In this document: one piece after another, positions 44,901 through 52,961 of the stretch
Layout: every line of letters starts with the position of its first letter
Position numbering within the stretch: the stretch's first letter is position 1
Assembly: GCA_023053575.1 (NCBI GenBank)
Contig: JAKZAP010000001.1
Span: forward strand, 24,198,533-24,262,532
Length of the DNA stretch: 64,000 bases
Direction of reading: 5' to 3'
Source of the DNA: Branchinecta lynchi
Lineage: Eukaryota > Arthropoda > Branchiopoda > Anostraca > Branchinectidae
Position numbers and translations under genes: made by a program
Notes under the pieces: generated by a model
What the model was told of the DNA's origin: nothing
Database searches by the model: none
The model's input: only the letters and a program-made list of their open reading frames with translations

Positions 44901-45319
44901 TCCGTCACATTTGGCACTTTAGATCCTTTCACATCAAACTCGCTCTTTTCTAAAGAATGTTCATCTGGATCAACGGAAGCATTTTCTTCCATCTGTCTAA
45001 GAAGTTGGGAGTCGTTGGGCTCCACTGACTTGCCGGCACATTGATCCTCCCTTAATGGGGGCATACTTTCATTATCACGCGAGTTCGGTTTACCCTCGTT
45101 CATATTGGGGAAGCCTTCAACACTTTCGTTGCTTTTCTGCACAAGCCCACTGCTAACTTTTGCCTCGTTCTGCGAGTCTGCCTCCAGATCACTGGAGATC
45201 CATCTATTCCTGGAAACTTCACTCTGGAGCTCGGGAGTACAATTGTTTCCAGGCTCTAGAGTCTCCAAAGAGGCTTCTGTGGAGCACGTGGCCTCGTTGT
45301 GACTTCCATTCATTGACAT
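20032..45319 (-). CDS. CSRNP: Cysteine/serine-rich nuclear protein (CSRNP/AXUD1 family)
   Basis: Four coding exons (45319-44390, 41317-41084, 27665-27486, 20976-20032) join in phase 0 to give 762 aa. The conserved family region spans the last part of exon 1 through the start of exon 4. It holds a basic KRKRK run followed by [20 protein letters not shown], then GGSTLGM, an [14 protein letters not shown] helix, [27 protein letters not shown], a Cys-rich block ([20 protein letters not shown]) and [20 protein letters not shown] followed by [13 protein letters not shown]. The N-terminal 280 residues are acidic and Ser/Glu-rich, and the C-terminal 260 are Tyr/Gln/Pro/Ser-rich, as expected for an activation region. 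Known family members are nuclear, bind DNA at AGAGTG-type sites and act in growth control and apoptosis (vertebrate CSRNP1-3, Drosophila Axud1). Length exceeds the vertebrate paralogues (about 540-590 aa) and is closer to the fly protein. The gene is spread over 25 kb because its introns are filled with transposons. Confidence 0.95.
21000..22290. other. CSRNP intron 3, low-information part
   Basis: No coding frame with support. A run at 21540-21720 contains GGGTTACGTATACCC and GGTAACCCC words distantly like the GGTTAC motif of the 33.6/37.7-kb duplication. Confidence 0.35.
22340..22985. repeat. Cluster of poly-C and poly-G tracts
   Basis: Alternating C(n) and G(n) runs of 7-19 nt at 22344, 22411, 22566, 22617, 22919 and 22967, with A-runs adjacent to several. 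Apparent Pro/Gly-rich open frames here are artefacts of the homopolymers. Confidence 0.75.
23328..23498. mobile_element. Compact foldback element, 74-bp arms
   Basis: Arm 23328-23401 is inverse to 23425-23498 with one mismatch seen. The outer ends read TAAATATTCTTTGAGCCC. The 23-bp loop repeats the inner CGTAGCTGACG word. The end motif recurs singly elsewhere (near 14805, 49340 and 55525), which suggests a transposon terminus. Confidence 0.75.
24712..26148. mobile_element. 1.44-kb foldback with serial CCAACTAGTTGG palindromes
   Basis: Ends GTCGTATAAATATACAAAATC and, inverse, TTCGTATAAATATACAAAATC continue for about 68 bp through GCGGTCACTAGCCAACTAG. Inside, a 12-bp near-palindrome of the form CCRACTAGTYGG appears about 24 times, mostly every 45-60 bp (for example 24769, 24816, 24865, 24914, 24961, 25009, 25058, 25105, 25680, 25830, 25927, 26024, 26078). 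Between copies lie ATTCGTATAGGA-like words in one orientation on the left half and inverse on the right half. No coding capacity. Confidence 0.8.
26652..27066 (+). pseudogene. LINE 3' end: polymerase C-terminus plus (TTAC)n tail
   Basis: A frame ending at 26942 reads [19 protein letters not shown], then [15 protein letters not shown], then [12 protein letters not shown]. This resembles the extreme C-terminus of non-LTR polymerases. A U-rich 3' stretch, GGGTTATAAATA and five TTAC units follow. TTTG is present on both sides of the insert, consistent with a short target duplication inside family A. 5'-truncated. Confidence 0.55.
27486..27665 (-). CDS. CSRNP: CSRNP coding exon 3
   Basis: 180 nt between acceptor TTCGTTTTAG and donor TGCCAG|GTTTGT, phase 0 to phase 0. 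Encodes the basic [13 protein letters not shown] segment and most of the conserved Cys cluster. A TIR-type transposon begins 30 bp upstream of the acceptor. Confidence 0.93.
27695..28394. mobile_element. TIR element next to CSRNP exon 3
   Basis: Ends AGGGCGTGTTCCATCC and, inverse, AGAGCGTGTTCCAACC. Sub-terminal words TAGTTACT are shared. The interior has inverted GTTCCCCGAGGACTCC / GGAGTCCTCGGGGAACG and CCCCGTATTCTCGCGAGTCC. Related interior sequence recurs at 57735-57945. The target duplication is unclear (TTAA on the left, TAAA on the right). Confidence 0.65.
28741..29215. repeat. GGTATCTG / CAGATACC repeat cluster
   Basis: Words of the type GATACYACGGT and TGGTATCTG recur in both orientations (28774, 28838, 29100, 29122, 29168, 29189). 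They are shared with the foldback at 44008-44365, so this is probably a diverged member of that family. Confidence 0.5.
29520..30330 (+). repeat. Tandem array, about 186-bp period
   Basis: TTTTGTTCAGTCCGAGTCG starts at 29591 and 29777. ACTTTTCTCAAGYCYGTATC and CAGATTCAYTTGGTTCT recur with the same spacing. Three to four units are recognisable, later ones diverged. Each unit itself carries several ATTCGGTNRTTCA words about 45-50 bp apart. No coding function. Confidence 0.75.
31242..32570 (+). pseudogene. Non-LTR retrotransposon fragment: RT end plus RNase H
   Basis: The 5' part (31340-31500) reads like the post-polymerase region ([20 protein letters not shown]). A frame change near 31500-31545 separates it from a 361-codon frame. 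That frame holds a type I RNase [16 protein letters not shown] (first Asp), [13 protein letters not shown] (Glu), [12 protein letters not shown] (Asp), and [20 protein letters not shown] (His/Asp). These are the four catalytic positions of the family. [19 protein letters not shown] zinc-knuckle-like motif follows. RNase H followed by this CCHC motif is typical of I/Jockey-superfamily LINEs. The 3' end has GGAAGGAAGGA at 32556-32570. Truncated and frameshifted; it lies in antisense orientation in CSRNP intron 2. Confidence 0.8.
32571..33575. other. Intronic spacer with a hairpin-repeat relic
   Basis: 32571-32640 contains CGATATTTCGTCCCTTCTTG and GGGTCCTCGTCAGGC, related to the hairpin repeats at 18.7 and 57.3 kb. 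Beyond it nothing supported. The poly-G run at 33537-33562 marks the edge of the large inverted duplication. Confidence 0.4.
33580..34625. repeat. Large inverted duplication, left arm
   Basis: Inverse to 36711-37775 over about 1.05 kb with few differences by eye. It includes GTTACTTTTGG-type words, the CTGTTT-rich terminus of the hAT element (TAGGAATGGGCACTGTTC in inverse, TSD side ATTCGGAT at about 34370) and a stretch of family A beyond it. The hAT copy here is cut off at 33580, whereas the right copy continues to its other end at 39016. Confidence 0.8.
35301..35741 (-). pseudogene. DIRS-like retrotransposon ORF1 fragment
   Basis: A 146-codon minus-strand frame has an Arg/Ser-rich N-terminus ([14 protein letters not shown]), then a KKRR run, then the block [20 protein letters not shown] followed by KEAW. 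The pattern ...KxxRPENxxxLxVPxVNPEIW is characteristic of the Gag-like ORF of DIRS/tyrosine-recombinase retrotransposons. The frame ends right after this block, where the family normally continues, so it is truncated. It lies in the spacer between the two arms of the 33.6/36.7-kb inverted duplication. Confidence 0.5.
36711..37775. repeat. Large inverted duplication, right arm
   Basis: Inverse to 33580-34625. It spans family A core, the ATTCGGAT target site and the first 815 bp of the hAT element. Homology ends near 37775 inside GGGTTACTTTGGG repeats. Confidence 0.8.
36960..39016. mobile_element. 2.06-kb hAT-type element with 8-bp target duplication
   Basis: Terminal inverted repeats are identical for at least 18 bp (TAGGCATGGGCACTGTTC at both ends, inverse). 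ATTCGGAT is duplicated exactly at 36952-36959 and 39017-39024. Both sub-terminal zones are packed with CTGTTTCTGTTTT / AAACAGAACAG words, as expected for transposase-binding repeats. No hAT catalytic or dimerisation motif is seen, so it is non-autonomous. The interior carries GGTTAC arrays and one 96-codon plus-strand frame (38215-38505) of unknown nature. Confidence 0.85.
38215..38505 (+). CDS. Unrecognised small ORF inside the hAT element
   Basis: The 96-codon frame has mixed composition, with [20 protein letters not shown] and [20 protein letters not shown]. It has no family match I can name and no repeats. A captured exon or chance frame are both possible. It lies within the transposon at 36960-39016. 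Confidence 0.2.
   Translation: MAQHQFCMEKMRFVQLDDENEPPFHGPSQKTRVAFSREIRAVSQICAVLSLVRPCSKETTVEKIFGIPIEQRISHDPPLREEMTIITNHCHDMKLA
39186..39653. mobile_element. hAT MITE with CAGTGRTTCCCAACC ends
   Basis: Begins CAGTGATTCCCAACCGGTGG and ends, inverse, CAGTGGTTCCCAACCCTTTC. The exact 8-bp duplication ATCTAATC lies at 39178-39185 and 39654-39661. This terminus is well known from hAT (Charlie/Zaphod-type) elements. The left sub-terminal zone has GTACGCGTACCCCATGGGG palindromes. No transposase. Confidence 0.9.
40011..41083. other. CSRNP intron 2, unique-looking part
   Basis: No supported exon or repeat family. A 100-codon minus-strand frame at 40678-40980 has no recognisable domain, and neither end matches a convincing splice site in phase. 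Confidence 0.4.
41084..41317 (-). CDS. CSRNP: CSRNP coding exon 2
   Basis: 234 nt between acceptor TATTTCTTAG and donor CTACAG|GTGAGC, phase 0 to phase 0. Encodes GGSTLGM, a His-rich SSSHSHVQQ stretch, the [13 protein letters not shown] helix, an acidic linker and [11 protein letters not shown]. Confidence 0.92.
41318..42670. other. CSRNP intron 1, unique-looking part
   Basis: Contains short CGTCCATCCAG repeats at 41819-41875 and two chance-looking open frames. Nothing else supported. Confidence 0.4.
42671..43718 (+). repeat. Family A repeat, copy 5 (most complete)
   Basis: Head ACAAGACCAAAGGTTTCGA with TGGGATCCC. Five core units are marked by CCGGTTT..CCGGATTCC at about 42847, 42985, 43122, 43258 and 43396 (period 136-138 bp). 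The tail has CCTCACACCAAGTTTCATC, a (GACG)n-type tract at 43649-43668, and CCACTTACGTTTTGGGATCC at the end. No open frame beyond chance length. It is the best copy for defining the element. Confidence 0.85.
44008..44365. mobile_element. Foldback element with TAGTTGCGTTTTT ends beside a splice donor
   Basis: Left TAGTTGCGTTTTTTGCAGAT and inverse right end TAGTTGCGTTTTTGTAGAT. The interior repeats GATACCACGGTATC-like palindromes and CAGTTATCGTGGTATCTG. Its edge lies only about 20 bp inside CSRNP intron 1 from the donor at 44389-44384. Confidence 0.7.
44390..45319 (-). CDS. CSRNP: CSRNP coding exon 1
   Basis: 930 nt, 310 codons, from ATG to donor CCCAG|GTAATT. Encodes the acidic Ser-rich N-terminus, an [15 protein letters not shown] linker and the first conserved block, ending in GFTCVPSQ. 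Confidence 0.93.
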
Positions 45320-45396
45320 TTTCTTTCTTTTAATGACCTGACTTAATGTCTACATCTATCTTCCATTCAGGCCAAACGGAAACGGACGTTCGGCTT
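45320..45396 (-). other. CSRNP: CSRNP 5'UTR segment and upstream splice acceptor
   Basis: Minus strand: a tract of about 24 T residues (45401-45424) then ACAG|AAGCCG places an acceptor with the exon starting at 45396, 77 nt before the ATG. In-frame stops lie upstream of the ATG. At least one non-coding 5' exon must exist further upstream; it was not located. Confidence 0.65.
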
Positions 45397-46403
45397 CTGT
45401 AAAAAAAAAAAAAAAAAAAAAAAACAGTTTAGCGTCTGTTTTCTACCAGCCATCCATAGGCCTACCCCACTGAGTGCAGTTGAATTTCAAAGTTTCTGTA
45501 GCACAACCATAGGGTGTACGGTACTACTTAAACAAAAAAAAATCAACCCCATTCATCGCAGTGATGAGCCTAAGATGTGAATGAAAATGGATTGACAAAT
45601 ACTCTTTTGTTTTAATTAACACCATTCACTGCAAGATCCTAAAAAAGTTAATGAAAATAAATTGACAAAACCGACGGTTAGAATGTATCTTGCACCCTCT
45701 CCCCCGCCATGAGGAATTATCAGCCATTCAAAGGGGTGCCATACTGAACACATCGTTCTGACTGATCTTCTGAATTTAGAACAACAACATTAAGAACTGG
45801 CGTATTTTGTTCTTTTTTTTTTTTTTTTTTTAGCTACCTTTTCTTGCACTTAATGCGACAATTTTCTGCGCAGAAATAAGCCAGGTGTGCTCTCACTGAA
45901 AACGGATACGAGCAAATGTGCCACAAAGAACGGGAACATAAATGAAATGACTTTCTCAGCTGAGCCTTTAAAGGAGAAAACTATAGACAATCAGAACGAT
46001 CACCCACCCCGTACAACAGTGCTGCGTCAAACCGGACCCAAAACGTGAAGTTCCAAAGGAAGTAAGTAAGAAAAATGATAGCGAATCCTCAAACTCACTA
46101 AACACACATCTATTTACCAGCGGATATCGAGGATTACATCAATTTCTTCCATTAGAAACATGTGTTAGTGTCAATGAATCATATGCTAGCGGACCGCGAA
46201 TCCAGCCACGGCACTACTATTATAAGAGCTATTACATGCCCGCTAGATGGCATTACGCACAACTGCCCATTCAGTTTGTATACAGTTTTATGCCAGTATT
46301 CGTTCCAGGTCAATTCTCGTGGTGCCTATTTGTTAAGTGTATTAGTTATATTTTTTTCTCATACATTTGCAAATATTTCGCAATATCAATTCAATTCAAT
46401 TTA
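45397..46403. other. Region upstream of CSRNP exon 1, no exon identified
   Basis: Holds a 24-nt A run (45401-45424; the T tract of the acceptor), a second T run at 45812-45831 and otherwise unique-looking DNA. Confidence 0.4.
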
Positions 46404-46560
46404 AGACTTTTATTTCGGCCAGAAACCATAAACAAACACTACATCAAACACACAAACAAAAATAAAGAACATATTAGGCTACAATACCACAGAAATTAGC
46501 CACACCCGTCTTTATTATACAGACCGATCCAAACGGGCAAAGACAGACGAAGCCACGGGT
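46404..46560 (-). repeat. Retroposon-like 3' tail
   Basis: The minus strand reads GGCCGAAATAAAAGTCTTAA followed by TTGAA units. This resembles the 3' terminus of a LINE or SINE with AATAAA and a short pentamer tail. The hexamer at 46408-46413, and another at about 46511, could also serve the exon at 46567-46762. Confidence 0.4.
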
Positions 46561-46566
46561 TACACA

Positions 46567-46762
46567 ATGCCAGTACTATACAGTTTTGCGATAGTAGCAA
46601 CCGATTTCTTAGAGATGTGCGATGCGCGTATGCCAACTGCGAGAAGTTCGTTTCGAAGTTCTGGAAATATCGCCTGTCTTCTGATTTTCCTAAATGTACT
46701 CGCGACCTCTTCTAGCTTTAAGCTTTTTGGTTGGATAAAGTTTACTACAAATCTATTAGCCT
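46567..46762 (-). CDS. Possible terminal exon of an unknown minus-strand gene
   Basis: After a possible acceptor (ACAATACTAG) the minus strand is open for about 64 codons to a TAA. It encodes a basic helical peptide with LKLEEVASTFRKIRRQAIF, ELRNELLAVGIRASHI and a C-terminus KLYSTGIV. AATAAA follows within 60 bp. No upstream exon was found and no family recognised. A transposon-encoded fragment is equally possible. Confidence 0.3.
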
Positions 46763-46763
46763 A

Positions 46764-48001
46764 GTATTGTAACGCAGCTGTCAAGGATTGTGGCATAAAA
46801 GGCTTAGCTTCCGTACCGAGTCTTTTAGCATTCATGCGGTTCTGTCGCACGTCGGAAAATCAAAGAGAAGTTGGCTTATAGAGCAGCCGTGTGAACCGGT
46901 GATTACTCTGACTTTCTTCCGGTGGTGTAGCCTACCTAGAAACAATACTTCTTCAGTAGCACGTAATAAGGACTCACTAATCACATGTAAAAGCACTTGG
47001 AACAAAGAAAAATAACTCGAGTCTCCTCAGCCGAAGAGAGGCAACTGCCGGAGCGGGGAGTCCCGGGAAACTTGTCTCCTTGAACAGACATGCTAGTGGA
47101 GCAAGGCACAATACTGGAAAGTATTGACCACGCTGTTATCTGGCTAACCAATGAGAGCAAAGGTTTCCAAACGATGAAAGGACAAGAGGTGAGACGAGAC
47201 ATGCAGATTGGTTCAGAGAACAGATTTCAAGATTCGAGGTTAGCAACTGTAGAATTTCTGAGCTGAACTTGCGACAAGACAGAATCGATACTGAAAGTTT
47301 CGGAAGGGTGTTGTGGTTCTGCGTGCAACTGCAAGTAAGGCCATCACCATTTGCTTCGGAGACACGCGAGAAAACACATATCACCATCTCAAAATTTACA
47401 TTACAGCTGGATGAAAGGACAGAACCGTAGTGAAGGGCGAAACACACAATACATTAAATGTTTCGAGGGTTTACCCAATCCCAAGCACTTGATGTTCACG
47501 CTTTCCCGGCACCTCGCGAAACCAGCGATACCTCCCATAAATTGTTCAAAATCAATGTGCACTATCACTCGATTTGTTTTCGGTTAAGCTAGTGCTGCTG
47601 CGAAAGCCGTTGTCTTCTACACCAATGTCTACAGCAAAGGCATTGCAGACGTACTTCTTATATCCGTTTTCGATCGATAACGAGCCTCGGAAATATTTTA
47701 CTTCTGTTATAAGCAGTGTTACAAGAGTTCAGGCACGGTTTAAGAGTTCTTCAATAAGTTATCATAGCACAACAGAAAGAGTGACGGGTGATGAGAAAAT
47801 GTCCAGAGAAGAAATAACGAACGAGGTAGGACTGGCTTGAACTTCATGGACTAGAAGCTGGACAGTTCGGAATTAAGCAGGGATCAGCCAGGGATGCGAT
47901 TCACTGAATACAACTCATAAGTGCAGACTGCAGAAAGCAAATAACTTCAACCTAGGTTTCCGGACTAATATTTTTTTTCAAAGAAAATCTCATGTCACCT
48001 T
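46764..48001. other. Unassigned region
   Basis: Several short overlapping open frames, none with homology or splice support. See rejected items for a syntaxin-like coincidence at 47089. Confidence 0.35.
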
Positions 48002-49333
48002 TGACAAGATCAAAGGTTTCGATCGGATCCCAAAGAGAAATATTTATCGGACTTCTTTATCCAGACTAACGAGTCTTAGATTTTTGCAGTCTTCACTAGA
48101 TCCCGTAGTAATGCAATTTATTCCTAATCAACCACTAATAACCAAATCCATATGGTAATTCATTTCTGTCTTTAATTTGTATTATTAATTTTTAATTATT
48201 ACGAACGAAACACCAGTGCTAGTCGAAAACTTGGGAGGATATTCGGATCCAACATTTTCTTTATCTACATGGACACTTTCTTTATATGTTTGACCGGAGG
48301 AATTTGTTCTATCCAAAATGTACTGTTAACATCAGAACCCATTTGCCATTAACAGGGTAATATTACAACGCAGGATTCTTATCTCTACACCAAAACATAC
48401 AGATGGATAAAGACGTGTTGGACTAAGACCTAGCGACTTCGCAGGAAACGAAGCATGCATATCGACGTAATACGGATGCCTCCTGAATTTCCGGTTTTCA
48501 CCAGATTCTGTCGGTAGTATCAATCAAGCAGGAAAATAAAGAAGATAAGTCGATTTAATATGCCAGCTTACCAGACTATCGACACTCTAAACTCTCTTAG
48601 GCCAAACGATTATAAGAAGTACCAAAATTCCGGATTTTGCCGGATTCCGGCCGAATATCGGTCTGGCAGTAAAAGCAAACATAGAGATGGATAAAGACGT
48701 GTTTGATCAAGACCCAGCGACTTCGCAGGAAACGAAGCATAAATATCGACATAATACGGATGCCTCCTGAATTTCCGGTTTTCACCAGATTCTGTCGGTA
48801 GTATCAATCAAGCAGGAAAATAAAGAAGATAGGTCGATTTAACATGTCAGTTTACCAGACTATAGACACTCTAAACTCTCTTAAGCCAAACGGCTATAAG
48901 AACTACCAAAATTTCGGATTTTGCAGGATTCCGGCCGAATATCGGTCTGGCAGTAAAAGCAAGTAAAGTATCCTGATCCAGTGTGTTTTCTTTACCCCGA
49001 TTTCGACACTCAAACCGATTTCAGACAAAACTATTACTTGAACAAATCTTCCAGTTTTGACCGGATTGTCAATCTCTAATCGAGTGTCAGAAAAACTAAT
49101 TATCCGGGTTTGGCCGGATGCCGGGGATCCTACTTGTTCGACGAGAAAATAAATTTCAGATATGGATTCAGCATGACTCCTTACCTCTAAACCGACTGTC
49201 TGAGTAGCTTCTAAAAATGTTTGTCCGCCCTTAATTTGAAACCCCAACCCTCAATATAGAGCTTGTACGAACTTGACCTGTACTTTGACCCAAAGGATCC
49301 TCACACCAAGTTTCATAAAAACATGTCAATCCC
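48002..49333 (+). repeat. Family A repeat, copy 6, diverged
   Basis: Head ACAAGATCAAAGGTTTCGATC with GGATCCC at 48006-48032, cores with TCCGGWTTTTGCCGGATTCCGG, a local duplication (48365-48600 and 48665-48910 share a stretch containing GGATAAAGACGTG, GAAACGAAGCATRMATATCG and TGAATTTCCGGTTTTCACC), and the tail GGATCCTCACACCAAGTTTC at 49295. The end with (ACGG)n is missing. Confidence 0.75.
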
Positions 49334-50130
49334 AAAAATATTCCTTGAGCCCAAGCTGACATTCCCCACCAACAAAATAATAGAACCGGTGTAAAACTAA
49401 CTTCAATGCATCAGATAAAATTATTCTTGTAATCAAAATTCGTATATACATAAATTCAAAACCTCAGCTTTTCATTTCAACTTTCGCTAAAGAGAAAAGC
49501 TTCCAACGCCTGTAGCCAGGACAAATTAAAACAGGCACCGCATGCGAAATTTGTTTAATCTACCTTTTTTTCTGGCGAGATTGAACTACTTACCATACAA
49601 AATTTAGCCTAGAATTCTAGTCTAGCGTCCCTAGGCCTAGGTCTATTCTACCTTCCAAATTCTAGCCTAGATGTGTTTCAAATCTCAAAAGTTCCAAGCG
49701 TAATCGCCAAATAAATGACACACCGGTTCTTCTAGACAGAGAATACTACGAAATGCGCCACAGGCGAAATTTTTTGAAACACCGAGGAGCAGAGCGTCTT
49801 TTTGCGATCCCAACGAAAAGTAAAGATAAGCTTACTGTGAAATCACAACTCTGTCCGTCGAAAAAAGTGACAAAATAGTGGCCATCGAGAATAAGGTAGA
49901 CACAAAGCAGGTTTGCTCCTAATTTACAGTAAAAAGAAGAAGTATTTTTAACGTAAAAAGACATGCTTACTCAGAACAAAACGAGGAACACAGGTTTGCC
50001 GGTGCTTAAAAAAACAAAACAAAAAAAAACAAACAGATTTACGGACGTAGGCTAACAAACTTTTGGTCTTCGCCCGACAGGAATTAACAGGGGTGATTCC
50101 CAAAATCGCCAAGATCTTATTGCCCACTTT
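49334..50130. other. Unassigned region
   Basis: Begins with AATATTCCTTGAGCCCAAGC at 49338, the same end motif as the 23.3-kb foldback. CTAGGCCTAG words lie at 49620-49670. Nothing else supported. Confidence 0.35.
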
Positions 50131-50830
50131 CACAATGGCCACACTCAGAATGCCCACGATCAAAATACCAACGGTTCAAAATGCCCACGATTCAGAATGC
50201 ATACGCTCAAAATGCTCACGACTCAAAATTCCCACAAGCGAGGTCGAAGACACCGAAAAGGCAATTGTCCAAAATGTCGACGGCTCAAAATGACGACGGC
50301 TCAAAAAGCCGTGAATTCAACATGCCCACGGGGGAGACTAAGACCATCCTAGTTCAAAATGCCGACGGCTCAAAGCGTCCTCAGGGGAGGCCAAAATGGT
50401 CCTGGGGCGACGGACGAGATTGTAAGGGACAGGATAGCCACGAAAAAGGTAAGGTATTGAAAAACAAATAAATATTTTTTGCTGAATCAGTTCAGAGTTC
50501 TTTGCGTGAAAGTACAGAAGAAGTGTAATAATTGTTCAAATATAGCTGCTTGCGATTTCAGTTTGTTCTATTAGAATGATAGTAGGCCTATTATATTATG
50601 ATTGAGATTATACCAGTTTCAATACTCGATCTACTCCTTCCCTCCTTCCGTTATTCACCCTTAATTCCAGTTTACTACAGACTAAACACCTCACATAATC
50701 CAATCGTTTGCATTCTGAACCGTGCACATTTTGAGCCGTGGCCATTCCGAGTCGTGGGCATTTTGAACCGTGGGCATTTGAACCTTGGACATTTTGAACC
50801 GTGGGCATTTTGAGCCGTGGGCATTATGAG
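50130..50830. repeat. CAAAATGCCCACG array, inverted halves
   Basis: The left half (50130-50400) has about twelve copies of CAAAATGCCSACGRYTCAAA-type units, mostly 20-30 bp apart. The right half (50705-50830) has about seven copies in the opposite orientation (GGGCATTTTGARCCGTGG). The middle (50460-50690) is unrelated. The layout is a foldback made of tandem arrays. Confidence 0.75.
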
Positions 50831-50863
50831 TCGTGTCAAAGACACCGATTTGCCGACGAGACT

Positions 50864-51030
50864 TAAGTTGCGTTTTTTCGAGCGTAGTTTCACTGTAGTT
50901 TTGACGTACTTTTGTTGAACTACGAAAGTCCGTGTGCGGTTTTATTTGTCCATTGGGCAAACTGTACTTTCATAACTAAAATAAAAGTACGTCAAACTAC
51001 AGTGAAACTACATCCGAATAAATGCAACTT
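50864..51030. mobile_element. Small foldback, AAGTTGCRTTT ends
   Basis: The arm AAGTTGCGTTTTTTCG with GTAGTTTCACTGTAGTTTGACG faces its inverse ending AAATGCAACTT. The stem is about 60 bp and imperfect, with a loop of about 45 bp. The end resembles the TAGTTGCGTTTTT group. Confidence 0.6.
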
Positions 51031-51049
51031 TAAACTGCTTTGCAGAATT

Positions 51050-51237
51050 TGATTCCTTATGTTTAAAAACAAAACCTGATTCACTGACGAAGCATACTTT
51101 TGGCTTTCGTCCGACCAAAACGTCTTTCCCCAATGCAGCATATTAAAGCACATCTGTAAGGTCTGCCTAATCTCCATCTGCGACCTTATCACCAACTTAG
51201 GCCAAAGTCTCAATACGCGATAGAAGATACTATACAC
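51050..51237 (-). pseudogene. Possible Tc1/mariner transposase scrap
   Basis: A minus-strand frame contains LHWGKTFWSDESQKYAS. This matches the W.K.xxWSDES signature around the second catalytic Asp of Tc1-type transposases. Sequence on either side is not convincingly alignable. It is short and isolated, so confidence is low. Confidence 0.35.
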
Positions 51238-51239
51238 AG

Positions 51240-52960
51240 CAACTGCAGAACGAAAAATTCGCTTTCAGAATAACTTAACATAAAAGAGACCGCTTTCAAG
51301 TTGTAGGAGTGTCTTGATATTTTGATCTGACAGACTCTGGAATTTTGCGAAGCCTTCTCAGATGTGCTTTACAACTAGCATGGAAACCAAAGATTTACCT
51401 CCTGACTTGGATGAGCTATTCCAGCTTCTGCATAACCCCTCCTGTCCTGGGAAAAGGATTTCGGGTGTATATTAAAATCGTCCTTGAACTTTTCAAGCGT
51501 TGTACCGACCTAAACCTCGCTTCGTAATCAACACTTTTTCACTGTCCTGGATTACTACTTCGAAAGGGTTTTGTCCCTCTCCTGTCATTTGAATTCTGAT
51601 GGCTTTTCCATTATGTTAAAAATGTTATGCGATTATGTTAAAAATGTTATGCCTTCTTTTCTGCTTGTAGTCAAAGTTTGACCCACAATCCATGCACATA
51701 ACCGTAATCTCTCGCTTTTTGTTTTTAAGGTTTATTTTATGTTATCCAGTGACACTTCACTTTAACAACTAACCTATTGTAATTTTGAAAGGCTGAAATC
51801 AAAGTGAGATTAATATAAATCCCATGCGAGTAAAACAGGTTTTAAATCAGAGCGAATTGATGCCATTATCAATCATGTCTCCGACCTACCGAGGTTATGA
51901 AACTTGGCCTTTCACTGGGACGGATTTGCAACTGAAGCTGGGTAGTTCTAAACATAAGAATTTTCTTTAAACAACTCTGATTGTTTTTGACTGAAATGAG
52001 TGCCCAGGAGGCCAAACTAAAAGACTGATATGACTTAGCAAAAGGCAACAGGGTAAATCCCCCCCTTAGCCCCCCTTTGGGCCACCCCTGGGAAGAGCAG
52101 GATGGGAGTACACATATAGAAGCTGAATAATGTCTCCCCAAGAAGTGGGAGCAAAGCAATTTCTTCACAACCAAGGTTGTTCCTCTTTGGAACTCCCTAC
52201 AAGCAGATCCAGATGGTTAAAAGAACATACTCCTTCAAAAGAAAGGTTGACATTGACTGGAAAGACTTGTCCTAAAGAACTGCTACAGGGACCTGACAGG
52301 GGTCCAGTGTCAGCTTCCAGAGCCTAAGAACTGGCAATGTCAAGCCTTATCACTAGCCAGTGTGATTTAAGGAAATTGAAGGTACATGGTCAGATTTAAG
52401 GTAATTATGTCCATGGCTCACTCACTCACTACTGCTGTTAAATTGCCTGTACAATACTTGAACTACTTGAAGGCAAGTTTCATTCCAGTTAAGTCTTTAG
52501 CCATAATCAGGGGAGCCATCTTTGTGTTAGGTGGCCACTGCCCAATGCTAGAAAGCTCAAAGACGGAGTCCTCTCTCCACCCTCTCTCTTTCAATATATG
52601 TTTTGTATTTTTGTCTTCCTCATCATGTAAACCAGCTTCAATTTTGTTGCAACTCTTCCGACTGACCCTGGCATGGATCCAACATAGAAAACTTAATGAC
52701 AACGTCACTCTTCCTTTCAGTCAGGCTGTACCTGGGAATCCTGGGATCAGCTTGAACCTAGAATCTGCTAACAGAATAATTGGTGTAAACTAAATTGTAT
52801 CCGAATTCCATACAGTCATGACATAGGCCCATATAGTGAAATCCTATGATTGAGGACCCAACATAGGATTTGATACTGATAGTTCATAGGTCATTTTATA
52901 AATGTAAATACAACTGGCACCTTGCTGGCTGCTTGGAATATACTACAATTAAACAAGAGC
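51240..52960. other. Unassigned region
   Basis: Holds ATGTTAAAAATGTTATGC in direct duplicate at 51615-51650, and at 52845-52915 a GGACCCAACATAGGATTT and ATTTTATAAATGTAAAT stretch, inverse to sequence at 13715-13775. No coding support. Confidence 0.35.
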
Positions 52961-52961
52961 T

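Noticed and set aside
47089..47260. A plus-strand peptide resembling a syntaxin SNARE start (MLVEQGTILESID)
   Set aside because: The match covers only about a dozen residues, the following sequence does not continue the SNARE helix, and there are stops just upstream.
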